Shown piece by piece: positions 1-11,260 of a stretch of 64,000 nt of DNA; the stretch's first letter is position 1, and every line of letters begins with the position of its first letter. The stretch is from assembly GCF_032884065.1 (NCBI RefSeq), contig NC_088868.1:39892961-39956960 (forward strand), given 5' to 3'. The notes beneath the pieces were generated by a model that saw only the letters and a program-made list of their open reading frames with translations, was not told where the DNA came from and did no database searches. This stretch comes from Artemia franciscana (lineage: Eukaryota > Arthropoda > Branchiopoda > Anostraca > Artemiidae). Position numbers and translations under genes: made by a program.

Positions 1-940
1 CCATATCCAAATGGCTACTTTGTCTGTATGGAATACTTTTTCACCAGAACGGTAAAATTTTTTTCTTAAGAAATTTTCCACCTAATAATATATTATCTTT
101 CAGCCTATTATTAGTTCTTCTTTTACGATTAAAGGAAAATTTTCTAATGGACCTAATAGCTCTTTTGTTTTTCAGGCTAAGAAACCTATATTTTCAACTC
201 AAAGTGCCTATATTTAGGCCTATTAGTATATTTTTCTCTAGTTTTGACTGAGACACTTCTGTGAGGGATCTTGACCTTGACGCAGGATTTTAAGACTCTG
301 TTTTAGACCAACTTTCAACTATCCAGGTTGAGAGGGTACGGGAAGAAACAGTACCTAATCCTTAAAGGGAAAGTGATTAGGGAAAAGCAGGAAAAGGTGG
401 TGCCGACTCATCCCGTTTTTACCAGAGTTTTACCCAGTTGATTCATCCTTGTGCCTTGTTTATGTTTTTAGGGATGAGTTCAGAGACCCCTTCATCATTT
501 TCAAAAGTGTTAGGGTTCATACGGATGCAGTTGACCTAGTTAATTGATCTGTAGGCAAGATTCGGACCTTTCCTGAAAAAAGCTTTTGGAAGCAGGAGTT
601 AGAAATAGTGTACAAGCATCCATCGCTAAATAATATTTTCTTAAATAAAATGGCTGGAGAGGTGTACTCACACTTCCTACAGACAAAATTGCAGACACTG
701 TATCAGGCCTTACTTAATTTTGAGGGTGCTTTTTCCCAGTGGACGGGAAGTATTTCTAAAACGATGGGATGGCTAAACCGAAAATGTGTGCGGTGCACTG
801 GTTTTCGTTACTGAAATCATATATTTAAATGTTAATAAGCTTAAAAAGGAATTTGTTTTAAGAGGTTTAAGGAATGAGTGGAAAATATATTAATGGTTTA
901 AAGGGTTGTCGGGTGTGGAACTCTTACGTTTTAATACGGG
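1..940. other. AT-rich flank, no gene recognised
   Basis: I see no motif of a known family here. A short open stretch at 608-814 on the plus strand has no recognisable domain. Since a polymerase relic begins at about 945 on the plus strand, this may hold its decayed N-terminal part, but nothing in the translation proves it. Confidence 0.3.
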
Positions 941-944
941 CTTA

Positions 945-2399
945 GAGTGCTTCAAGTATGCAGTTCTCGTGGCAGGCCCTACCCCCAATCTCAATAATTT
1001 CATTAAGACACTTTTAGACAATATGGCAGTTAAAAGGGTAGGAAGGGAAAGAGTTTTCTATAGTATATTGTAACTGCTTAAAGGGACAATATTCTGTGAC
1101 ACCTAGGGAGTTAGACGTTTTTGGGATGGCTAATGAATTTTCAAGATCAGTGTTTCATTGCTATAACACGATCCATAGTGAAAGCTTAAAGATAAGAAGG
1201 GTGCAATATATTCAGTGATGGCTCTGTACATTAAATCAGTGGAAAAGTTTTTATAGCTTCTTTACGAACCTTGACTAATCCCTTGAACGATGACTCCTTC
1301 CCCAGAAGGAGTTTTCTTTTAATTTGACGATAAAATATCAGCGGAACTTCATGACTTGGTAAAGGATTTTGTTTTCCAATCCATAAACAGACTGGTTTCT
1401 AGAGACTAAATGATTTCAAATAATATTTCTGTGAAAGAGGATGGGGCCATTCACTGGAAACTTTCAAAAAAGAAGCTATTGCCTAAAGTGATCCAAAACA
1501 GAATATTCATGTAAATGATATATTTTATATTCATATATTTTATATTCATATAAAGATTCATAGAGCCTTCTATTTGGATAAGCCATACATTGAGACATTT
1601 ATTGACACATTTGTCAGTAAACAATTTGAGGTAAAAATAAAAGTAGAAAAGAGGATATTTAAACTTATTAAAATTCAGTCTTTGATAAGATATACGAGAT
1701 TGTAATTGACCCAGAATCTGATCCAAAGCTCACAATGTTCACGATCATAAACACAAAGTGGTCCTTTAATATAGAAAAAAGGAATAGTTTTAAATACAAA
1801 TATTGCTACTGGAAGTGCCATTTATAGATTCAAAAAACTCATGTCGGAATTTTCTTTCAATGTGTGTAAGCTCCAATGGCTGGGGGAATGGCAAGTTCAA
1901 GTGTACTATAGGGATGAAGAATCACTACTATTAAAATCACAAACTGAAAATTTATTAGGATATTTGAAAAACAATGAGCACTTTTGATCTCAAATAGACT
2001 ATAACTGGAGCAAGTTCATTTACCCGGAGCTACTTATGCAGCAGGCCCCAGACAAGTTATTTTGTGAATCTGGGACGGAGTGACTTCATTTCCCACGGTG
2101 TGCTTGCATGTCCAAAGTTGTACTGTGTGAAGATACACAATGAGGAAATCACGAAAATCTGCAAGGGGTTGTCTACACACTACGTAAAGAAAAACTTCTG
2201 CATGAATGTACATAGAAACTATGTAGAAAATAATTTAATTCCAAGATCAAATGTCATGGTGGGTCGCTCTTTAAATGTCGAAAACTCTATCGTTGGAGTT
2301 GAGAAAAATGCCATTTCAGCAATATCAGACAAAGTCTTTGTGTGCGTGGACGATTTGCACTTCCAAACGTTCATTACCTTACTTCAGATCGAACCGTAA
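945..2399 (+). pseudogene. DNA polymerase B relic, protein-primed type (Maverick/Polinton-like)
   Basis: This is a broken family-B DNA polymerase of the protein-primed type found in Polintons and linear plasmids. Its role would have been copying the element's own DNA. At about 945-974 the plus frame reads ECFKYAVLVA, like the conserved CFxxAVLAAL region early in these proteins. At about 1904-1924 it reads YYRDEES, a worn form of the catalytic YxDTDS motif C with the first Asp kept. It is followed by LLLKSQTENL and a Tyr/Trp-rich block resembling the FDxSxY segment. The open stretch 2064-2399 matches the C-terminal arrangement: FI..G..PKLYCVK, then KG, an RS pair and an ISDKVFVCVDD segment. 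Stops and frame shifts separate these pieces. It lies upstream of an integrase relic in the same orientation, which supports a Polinton origin. The family call is by motif only. Confidence 0.6.
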
Positions 2400-3470
2400 G
2401 TTTATAACATATACAGTTTCTTGGTCACGAGAAAATTTAATATTTGGTGGAAGGCAAGCTGTTTGTCGATTCCAACAGTTTCAATCAGTTACCAGCTCGG
2501 CAGCATGCTTTAAAGTATTTTTGTATGTATTATGTGATTTCATTTTTGTCTGAGGCGGGATCATTGCTGTTTTACAGTGTGTTTAATATTATACTATTGT
2601 TTCTTCATGCCACGCATCGGTCCAAAAAGTGGCCCTTGCCTGCCCTAGCGGGTACCACTTTTTCTGGCAGCCGCACGTTCTAGCCTTTTCATCACCTCCA
2701 GATGGTGTTGTGACTAAACGTTCTAAATGTTTAAATGGTTTTTAGTGTCCAAGTGCTTATGTAAACATATTTCACTGTTTTTATTGTTGTTTAATTCTCA
2801 AGTGGTAATGTAAATATGTTTTTATGATTTGTAGTGCATTTATTAGCATTAAAGAAAAAATGTATCTAATTTTTTGTTTTCTTTAGGCATATATTCAACA
2901 GATTGAGATGAGGCTTGTTTGGTTGTATTTTGACATTGAGAAGAGTAATATGTATCCATTTAAAAATGTATTGGGATCACATCTCTGTGGCACATAAATA
3001 TCTGGTTAATCAATGCTTTTAACGAAAATAATTCAAAATCGTGATAAAGCTTATAGAAAATCCGAAACATATTTATTATTAATATAGTGAGTGGCAAACA
3101 TCCTATGATAAAAGAAAGACTGTTGCAACAGACATAAAATTCATATGGAGAGGGAGTATTTAATATTATTTAATGAAACTCGTGATTAGAAATATTGGTG
3201 AAGCGGGAGATTAAAGTTTCTCCACCACATTTACTCGTGTTTTTGGAGTTGAAAAGTACCTAATGACAGAAAATTTACAGAGCGAGCCCAGATACACTCT
3301 TCGTCTAAATAGCTGACTTCGCGGACTCATTATCCAAAAACTAAAGCTTTTTCCCCATTGCATACAATACAAGCAGATATTTTGACCCTAGACGAGATTC
3401 GAAGACAGCACAGTGGCTCTTACAAGTATATTTTAAGGGTAATCAGTGTTTTAATATTCGTTCCATTGTG
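2400..3470. other. spacer inside decayed Polinton-like element
   Basis: No coding region can be defended. A short open stretch runs on from the polymerase relic (2444-2683, plus) without recognisable motifs. The stretch just before 3478 probably holds the lost N-terminal half of the integrase. Confidence 0.3.
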
Positions 3471-3477
3471 ATCAAAG

Positions 3478-4180
3478 AGAGGGGAAGAAGTTGATAGAGC
3501 TCTTGAATTGATTTTTGAACAAGATTCTTATAGAAAAATTCAAACGGCTCAGGGAAGTGAGTTTGTCAATCCACATGTAAGAATGGTCTTATAATGTAAT
3601 ATTGTATTATATTAATAGTAAAAAAAGGTGGCATTGACTGCACAATATAAGAAATATTGCACATATAATCTCTAGTTAAAGAAAATGTAAAAATACTGCT
3701 GCTTTTATTCAAGATTTGGATAAAGTCATGTTGATATATAATCATTGCTTTCTTCTTTCCCTGTTCAGTCTTACTCCACTTGAAGTTCATCATCGTGGAA
3801 ATACACTTGACATTTTTTAAGTATAATTCCAATGAAGGGCAAGTGAAAAAGAAGAAACCTAATGTAATGGATAAGTTAGAATCTATCCAAGTAGTAATTC
3901 TTTTGAAAAGGAGAATTAATTGCAGTGCATTTATCTTTTTTAATGTATTGAAAGTCTTAAACAGTGAACACATAACGTATTTTCTAATTGATATGGAAGA
4001 TGGAAAGATTCTAGGTGGTTTTTACGAGTATGAATTACAAAAAGTTAAAACCAGATGAGTGTAGATTGCAAAGATATTAAAGAGTCGATTTTGCAAGGGT
4101 AAGAGAAAGTTGTTTGTTCGTTGTCTAGGATATAACTCTGTTTTTGATTCTTATATTGACATTGAAGACGTTCACAAAGG
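3478..4180 (+). pseudogene. Polinton/retroviral-type integrase relic with chromodomain
   Basis: This is a degraded DDE-type (rve) integrase, the enzyme that inserts Polinton DNA into the host chromosome. At 3478-3573 the plus frame gives GEEVDRALELIF followed by IQTAQGSEFVN, corresponding to the integrase block around the second catalytic Asp (usually QTDxGxEF; the Asp position reads Ala here). At about 3770-3796 LTPLEVHHRG matches the SPxEV region of the core domain. At about 4015-4050 GGFYEYELQKV is the linker motif typical of Polinton integrases. It is followed at about 4090-4170 by KLFVRCLGYNSVFDSYID, a chromodomain-like fold signature. At least two frame changes and several stops break it. 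Together with the upstream polymerase it identifies the host element as Maverick/Polinton-like. Confidence 0.75.
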
Positions 4181-4723
4181 TTTTTGTTCGATGCCTATGA
4201 TTTTTCAGACAAAGCTCACTTCCACCATCAAATTCAAAGGAAAGTATGAAGTTGCTCTTGTTAATCGTATTTTTAAAATACTTATAATATTCTTAGAAAA
4301 AATAATACATAATAATAACAGAAAATTTAGACCAAATTATGGGCCAATGTATGGTGCTGAAAAGGAATGAATAAAATCACTTAACTCTAATTTATCCCCG
4401 CACTTCACCCTAAAACATAAGCAATGTTACAATGACTCAGTTGTGGCTTGTAATAAGTAGAAAAATTTTCTCGTAAGAATGATGCATTTCACTTTAACTA
4501 TTCAATGAACTTTGGTTGGATTTACATTAACTGTCTCATACAGGATAAAATTATTTATCTTAATGATAATCTGAGAGATGCTCTTGGTTTTAAACGCAGT
4601 GTAATCGAGGCTTTAAGTGCTTGTAACATCAGCAGCATAGAAAATGATATTTTAGCACACTGTCCACCTTGCTTCTCATCAAACAATTATCGATTTTACT
4701 TGCTTCCTTTGTTGAAAAATTGA
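4181..4723 (+). pseudogene. Polinton capsid-associated protein relic
   Basis: Directly after the integrase, the plus strand reads FQTKLTSTIKFKGKYEVALV (about 4206-4263). In a second piece (4505-4723) it reads DKIIYLNDNL..ALGFK. This order, an F..L..I.L.G.WEVAL block followed by an L...LGF block, resembles a conserved Polinton/adintovirus protein associated with the virion module. The two pieces are separated by stops and a missing segment. The assignment leans on position next to the integrase. Taken alone it would be weak. Confidence 0.45.
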
Positions 4724-7230
4724 GAGTCAGCAATACCTTTGTTTCAATCCTGCTTGCTCTTGAACGAAAAATCACTCACGAACATATTCAACGCTAAAGT
4801 ACAAATCACCTTAAATAAATTCCAGTAGACATTTCGTATTTGGTACTTCGTCAGTTAACATTAAGAATTGAATTGGGAGATCCTATAGCAATAATAAAAG
4901 GCTTAGCTACGATTACTTGTCATTGTCGATCCAATCAATAATGTGATAGCTAATCGAAAAAGTACTTTGGTTTGTCCTTGGTATTGATTGCCTTGTTGCT
5001 ACTCTTATACTACGACGATTGGGTCATGGAATCGACATTGTTAATGTTTAGTTAAGGTCTCAGTAATTAATTTGCTAAGTTGTATGGCTCTGCATTATTC
5101 CTTGCTTAAAAATACATTGTGCCCGTTGCTGGGGATTTTGCGTCCTCTACAGTTGCGTCCTCTAAATTACTCCTAATGGGAGTGTTCTTTTAGATTTGCA
5201 CAATAAACACAAATCAAACAATCAATGTATTTAATTGGGATCCCTAAATTTTTAGATACAAATCCTATTGCATACCCTCGGATTTCCTCATATTCAAAGG
5301 GTGAAAAATACCCTTATCATCGTTAATAGTAGTCTATAAACTTTAACGACCAGAAAATGGTTGGGAATATTTTAAACAGCGAAGAACAGAGCAAAAACAG
5401 CCAATGATATTTTTGATCCTCATGGCCTGCCGTTTACATTTTACACGCCTTAAATCAAAAACTGTCTTTAGTAAACTGGAAAATCTTTAAATCAAAATTA
5501 GATGTGAAAACAATGCTTTTCAATCGAAAGCTGTAGTCTTTATGCACTATAATATTTGATTTTTCGATGACGCGGAAATACTCAAAATATATTTCTCAGA
5601 ATTTATGTAGATAACCATCGATTCAACGATTTGATAATAGAAAATACCCTTTCCTATAAGTATAATATAAATTTCAGTACCCTTTGAGTGAATAGCTTTT
5701 AAAATCAAGATGAATTTGTTTATTAATAACACTTGCATGTAGAAACAACCTTCATTCCGTAGGTTTCCTTTTCCAGGCATAGGTAACCATCTGTAAAGAT
5801 AAGTGGTGGCAATTTATCCTGCTTTAACTAGTACTCGTCTTGATATGCAAAGTCAAGTTCATATTTCCTTTAATATAATGTAACTTTGTTTTTATCGTGT
5901 CTTCTTGTAATGCAAATAATAACATTTCGATTGACATTATAAAACCCACTTGTTTCAATTTTCTTATTTGAAGAAAAGTCACACGCGATATTCTCATATC
6001 GGGGCAAACGGGCAAATAAAAGTCAGTAGGCTTATAATTACAGTAACAAGTATCTTCACAGAAAAGTCGTAAAAACTAGACTCTCTGATTATCCCATCAA
6101 TTGAAGCGTAGACCGGGGTTTTCCTCCCAAAACAATCTAAAACTAATACTTTACCAGTCTCTTAAAAAACTAAAATCACATTTAGGGTTTCTCCAATCAT
6201 ACCAGGGTAAGTGTTTCCCCACTGATTAAATTTGTCACAGTCAAAATTTTAACAGAGAAAATCTCTAATATGAAAGTCACATACATTTGTCTGACAGGAA
6301 TTACAGTCTTTAATGTGACTTCAAAACCTCTTTTTTCCTGGATTATAAAGGTCTCCCGGAACCAAAACAAGTCGTACAATATTACGTCATCCTCAATAAA
6401 TTTAAAAAGTAACATAACTCCTATTACGTGACAAGCACATTCACCTAGAATGAAAAATTTGAATTGGTGAAGAAACAATCTCTACTACGTAACCACCAAA
6501 GAAATCTTAAAAAACATTTTCATAAGTAAGCAAACAATCCCCTATTACATAACAATTAGTAGTGCTATACCATTACATAAAAAACGTATAATAGCATTGC
6601 TTAAGACTTGAGTGTATGTAATAATGTACAGTGTATGTAACTATAAAATGTTAAGGAGTTTGTGCCTCTGAAGGTATACCTCCTATCTATACTTTAGAAA
6701 CTGAACCCCCCCTCTACTTATTCTACAGAAATATTAATAAACCATTCATCTTTAAGAATTTTCATCGTTTTTTTTCAAACTGTATTTGTAACAAAAAATT
6801 TAAGGAATATACTTACGAATGACTCTGCTTTTGCTGTTTTAAAAATTTTTAGTGGAATTATTTGAAAATGTGAAATGCTAGAAGGAAAAATTATCGACTG
6901 ATTTTAACTGCAAATTTTCTCTGAAATACTGATTTTGAAAAAAATTGCTAAAATTGGCCGATAACATGAAGCCATAGAAGATTTTAGGAGACACATTACT
7001 ACTTTCTTTACAACTTAGAGGAAGGGATTGGCAGCTTACAACCTATTTATGTGATTGCAGGCGATTATACTTCCTAAATGTTTTGATATAGAGCGAGGAT
7101 TCCAGGGTTCTTCAGAAATCAGACTCCTAGGAAATCAAGCATATTGGCTTCCAATTTCGGTTACCCAGCCTATCCTCTCTTACAAGTCAATTATGTGTCG
7201 GTATTCAAAATAAAAACCAATATGTGATTC
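4724..7230. other. no gene recognised; AT-rich
   Basis: Several short open stretches occur on the minus strand (5547-5780, 5824-6015, 6197-6478), but their translations show no family motif. They could be remnants of other Polinton genes or chance. I see no tandem repeat, RNA gene or terminal inverted repeat that would mark the right end of the element. Confidence 0.3.
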
Positions 7231-7239
7231 CACTTATGA

Positions 7240-8880
7240 TTCAACAAAATTCTGGCTACAATTATCGGCAGATTGTGGGAAGCTGAACTCCGGAGTAGTC
7301 AACGCTGTTCGTATTAACACGAAACATAAATTTTCCAAAGCCATCGCACAGCATAAGGGTAACAAAACTTTCCTTACCTGCGAGATTGTCGATAATTCGT
7401 CTCCTGCTTTGTGGCTTCTTCGAGCTAAGAACAAATCTTCCAATGGCCCACCCTGCATGCCAGAAATAGACTGGTTCGACTACTTCAAAGAGCTATGTAA
7501 AAAGTATAGTAAGAGAAGTACTAAAAGTTTCAGCCCCTAATTCCTAACTAGACAACACCTTTTGAAAGGCTCTCGATAAGGAGCTTCAATTTGAAGTTAA
7601 GGATATTGGTGTCCTCCGTCCTATTCCGTCCTATTGGTTACTCCATCTTTGATGCGCTCCAAACTTGTTACTTTAAAAAAAGAAAAAATCTAAGGGCATT
7701 GATGGTATATCTGGTACCCATTTCAGCTTTGCCAGTAATATTCTCCTAGAGCACCTTTTTCTGCTATTTCAAATGATTTTTGTTACTGGCATCGTTTCAG
7801 ACAGCGTTCGTGCTGGATTGGTCCATCCTATTCTCAAAAAAGGTAAACTAGCTGACCAGTACGCTTCATATCGTCCAATCACTGTTTCAACTAGTTTTTG
7901 TAAGCTATTCGAATCCCTTATTTTTGATGAAATTGCACTTCAATGCTCTACTTCGGACGACCAGCTTGGGCTCAAAAAGCACTCAGGACGAAACAAGCTC
8001 ACAGCGTTCTTTCAAATCTTCTTATTCATGCAGATAAAAATGGTAATCTTATCGTCTTTGGAGCGCTTGATGTTAGTGGAGCCATCTATTCTGGCATCCA
8101 TGGCCATATCCTACTCAAAGCCCTTCTGTGAGGTGTTTCCTCCTGCATCATTTCCCCTGTTAGCAGTATGTACAAGCTCTCGGCTGTCATCCTGATCCCC
8201 TCTTCGTCCGGCACTTTTCCTTCTAAAGAAATGCTGAGTGTCAAGAAAGGCGTACGTCAAGGTGGTAAAACTTCACCATCACTGTTTAATAACGCTATCA
8301 TCGAAGCACAGCAAGTAATAAAGCCGTCGTGCTTTTTCTGTGGGATCAATCTTTCGCTGCTGAACTTTGCTGTTTCTCATTCAATATCTTTATTTCAACA
8401 AAATTACAACTCACTTGCAGCGGTATACAAGCAGATCGGACTTTCCTTCTACGAATCTAAAACAGAACATTTTTTCTTCAATGGTTCAAAAAATGAGCTT
8501 TCAATTAACATTTCCGTTAAAATTGGTGACACTCTGATTAAGCCTTGTGAGTCCCTTACGTATCTTAGCCTTCCTATTTCTTCTACATTGAAGGACACAC
8601 GCTCAGCAGTGACAAACCACCTCTTTTCCCGTCTACGAGTGTCTTACGGATTACTTGTTGCCAATAAGTATCATTTGAACCGTCTTCTCCTTGACGGCTT
8701 TACAACGCTTTTACTACCCCCCATCTGCTTGCTCTGGTTCCCTTCTGAAAAATAGTCACAGCTACCAAAAAGAAAGCCATTTGCAGTGCATTCTACAGAT
8801 ATGCTAAGTTTCTCCTGCCTCTCTTTTTGTGGCACAGCAAGGTCGTCATCTCTGGGAAATATAAGGTCATAAATTAATAA
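7240..8880 (+). pseudogene. non-LTR retrotransposon (LINE A) ORF2 relic
   Basis: This is a degraded endonuclease/reverse-transcriptase ORF. At 7310-7500 the plus frame shows the inter-domain block KTFLTCEIVDNSSPALWLL. At 7680-7760 follows SKGIDGISGTHFSF, then at about 7810-7925 AGLVHPILKKGK and SYRPITVSTSFCKLFE, which are RT fingers motifs. At 8168-8330 comes KKGVRQGGKTSPSLF, equivalent to motif B (QGxxxSPxLF). The FADD catalytic box is not intact (FAVSHSISL follows LLN at about 8360). At least three frame changes are present. The region closes with an AAT-repeat (about 8874-8890), a common LINE 3' tail, so the element probably ends near 8892. Confidence 0.7.
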
Positions 8881-8911
8881 TAATAATAATGATATGTTAC
8901 CTTTTTTTTAG

Positions 8912-9098
8912 AAGACCTTCTGATTCATCAAATAAGGAATCCAGAAACGTTGTTATCGCTATATAAACTTCGAATATGCCACGGACTGATAACTCCCCTC
9001 CGCTCTGCGTTATTAAAGGGAGAAAAAACCGATTCTCAACTTTCCATCTGGGACGCACTAAAATTGGATTTGAAGACACTGGAAAAAAGTTAGGTTAG
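8912..9098 (+). repeat. exon-like dispersed repeat, copy 1
   Basis: This is a 187-base segment preceded by a strong polypyrimidine tract and AG (ends 8911). The plus frame reads RPSDSSNKESRNVVIAI, then a single TAA, then MPRTDNSPPLCVIKG and GRTKIGFEDTGKK before a TAG stop at 9096. A second copy at 61104-61281 has the same acceptor-like start and is open throughout. Differences between the copies are concentrated at third codon positions of this frame (for example GAT/GAC, GCT/GCA, CTC/CTT, TGC/TGT, ATT/ATC). That suggests a past coding role. The opposite strand is also open, but the third-position pattern favours plus. I do not recognise the protein. It could be a duplicated terminal exon or part of an unclassified transposon ORF. 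Confidence 0.5.
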
Positions 9099-9593
9099 AA
9101 TTTCTTTATAGGTTAGAATTTGTTTTAGTTGGAGAACTTCTTTGACTAAAGTAACAAATTCCTTCTTATGGCAGATACTCCTCCGAAATCTAATTCTTTT
9201 ACAGAAGATGCAATACATAGAAAATCCTTTCTATTCCTTTTGAGCAGTGGATGATTTACGTTTGATTTTTTCCATTTAGTACAGAAAAACAAACCTTTGC
9301 GTATTTATATGGTATGTTAATGGTATGTTTTGGTATGTAAAAGCTTTTGGACCCCAGCCAGGAAAAATGATCAACTGGGCAATATTATGAACGAAAACTC
9401 TGAGTGACCACAAGCAACACTCTAGCGTTGAGCCTTGCACCTCCAATGTATTATGTTTTATTTTACCCCTGGCTACCTCGTATGGAAGAGGTGACCTTAG
9501 AAACTTCCACGCAGAATACATAAGCAAACTGTACTATATACGGATATAATATGAGGAATGACGAAGGTTGGTCATAGAGCACCATAGTGCAGA

Positions 9594-9720
9594 ATGCAGT
9601 GCGGTTTTTCAGGTCCGTCATTTAGGACACGGTGTGTGGAATCTCTTCCGGCAAGCATTAGGGGAGCTGAACGCAAACAGCTTTTGAAAAACCTTAAAAA
9701 TATATTTTTTAATGAAGTGG
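9594..9720 (+). pseudogene. LINE reverse-transcriptase C-terminus relic
   Basis: The plus frame reads RTRCVESLPASIRGAERKQL followed by LLKNLKNIFF. This matches the common C-terminal block of LINE ORF2 proteins (WNxLPxxIRxxxSxxxFKxxLKxxL). It has no catalytic part and is probably a 5'-truncated insertion whose 3' UTR runs to about 9925, where AATAAA-like and AT-rich sequence occurs. Confidence 0.5.
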
Positions 9721-9809
9721 TTCGAGCTCCATTGTTCTTTTTTAACGAGAGAGCTTGCTTACTGACTCTCTTTCTTATGTTTTTTTTTTCTGTTAGCCAT
9801 TACCACTAG

Positions 9810-10299
9810 CTGATTAGTAGTCGCTCGACTCGAGCATATTCATAGTAATTGACCGGTTATTGTCATTATTTATATGCTGAAGTATTTTGTTTGTAAATAA
9901 ATATATTTTTAATGTAATAAAAGTCAGTTAAAAAACTAGTTTATTCATGTCATTTTGTAATTTAAAGCCGTAAGTCCCTGTACCAAGGAGAAATAGCGTA
10001 GTCAACATAACTGGAACCTTTTTTCGAGCCCTCAATCAAGAAAAGCTCTTCTGATGAAGGGCCAAAAAGTTTTTTCTGTTTCTTTGTTCCGGGGCTACGA
10101 GAAATCTTTTGCACAAAAAGCTTTTTTTCAGAAAATACTACTACAGAAGACTATTAAACACTACTTTAATTGTCAGTAGTCTATTACCAGACACAGTATA
10201 TCGTACACACGGTCGAATTTCCCTTGTTCTTTAAATTAACTTTGTTTAAATGACTCTTTTTAAAATCTTGTCTGGCGCAAAAGTAAAACAAGGTCAATC
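9810..10299. other. no gene recognised
   Basis: AT-rich sequence containing the presumed LINE 3' UTR up to about 9925, then unassigned sequence. No ORF, RNA gene or repeat unit seen. Confidence 0.3.
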
Positions 10300-10640
10300 T
10301 GTGAAAATAGGGAAAAACACCCCTTAAAATTCGTACTATCTTAACCAATATCACACCATCAGATTTAGCGAGTCAGAGAATCTTACTGTAGAAGTTTCAA
10401 GCCACTATCTACAAAAATGTGGAATTTCACATTATTTGCAAAAAGACAAATCACGGATGCGTGTTGATTTGTTTTTGTTGTTGTTATTTTTGTTCTTTTT
10501 TCCCAGTGGTGATCGTATCGACTCAGTGGTCCCAGAATGTCACCAAAAGGCTCATTCTGACGGAAATTAGAAGTTCTAGTGCCATTTCAAAGTGACCACA
10601 ATCATATTACTGTTTCTTGCTGTTCTTACTGTTTTAAAAA
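10300..10640 (+). repeat. dispersed repeat X, outer copy
   Basis: This segment aligns by eye with 13105-13400. Shared blocks include CACACCATCAGATT, CTACTGTAGAAGTTTCAAGC and CTACAAAAATGTGG, and the order of the blocks is preserved. The copy is clearly diverged from the one inside the hAT element. No protein is recognisable. It is a non-coding interspersed repeat of unknown class. Confidence 0.65.
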
Positions 10641-11086
10641 GTAGAGTTAGGAGAAAAAGTCAAACTTTAGCGTAAAGAGCGAGGATTTGAGGAGGAAAAG
10701 CCCCTTTTATATAGGGAGTATTTTCTGTTCCTTTTATGTTTTAATGTCGCTCCTTACTTTCATTAAAAAAAAACTTGTTTTTTAATTTGATTTACTTAAA
10801 GGCAAAGAAGAGTGACAAAATAAAAAAATAAAAATATGCCTAGGAAATGTATGGTCTAGAGCAGTGGTTCTCAACCGGGGTACACATGGACCCCTAGGGG
10901 TCCATGTAACATTTCCAGGGGCAAAACACAAAAAATTGGGGGTCCACAATGATATTTTAGGGGTCCACGAAGAAAACCAACTCAGAACATTCTTTATTTT
11001 TGAAAATTTAATTTATACGGTAATTTACTGTTCACTTTCTTTGTGTTCACTGCCTAATACACTGTCAACACTTAGTTGTAAAGAAA

Positions 11087-11260
11087 ATGAGTGTAAGTCT
11101 GAATGATGCCCTTACTGATGTAATAAAAGTAGTTAGCCATATTAAATCAAATTCTCTCCGAGACCACCTTTTTCGTGAATTCTGTAAGCAAAATTGAGAA
11201 AAGTTTGGGCGGCTTGTATCAAACAGTTCGTGGTAACGAACCGGCTCAATAGTAACCAAA
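11087..11260 (+). pseudogene. hAT transposase, middle fragment (ZBED5/SCAND3-like)
   Basis: The plus frame reads SLNDALTDVIKVVSHIKSNS, then LRDHLFREFCKQN and a stop, then a degraded KFGRLV block. This matches the segment of ZBED5-like hAT transposases in which a VxxIKxxxLxxRLFxxLC motif precedes the LLxHTxVRWLS catalytic region. The reading is cut off where repeat X begins (about 11215). Confidence 0.7.
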
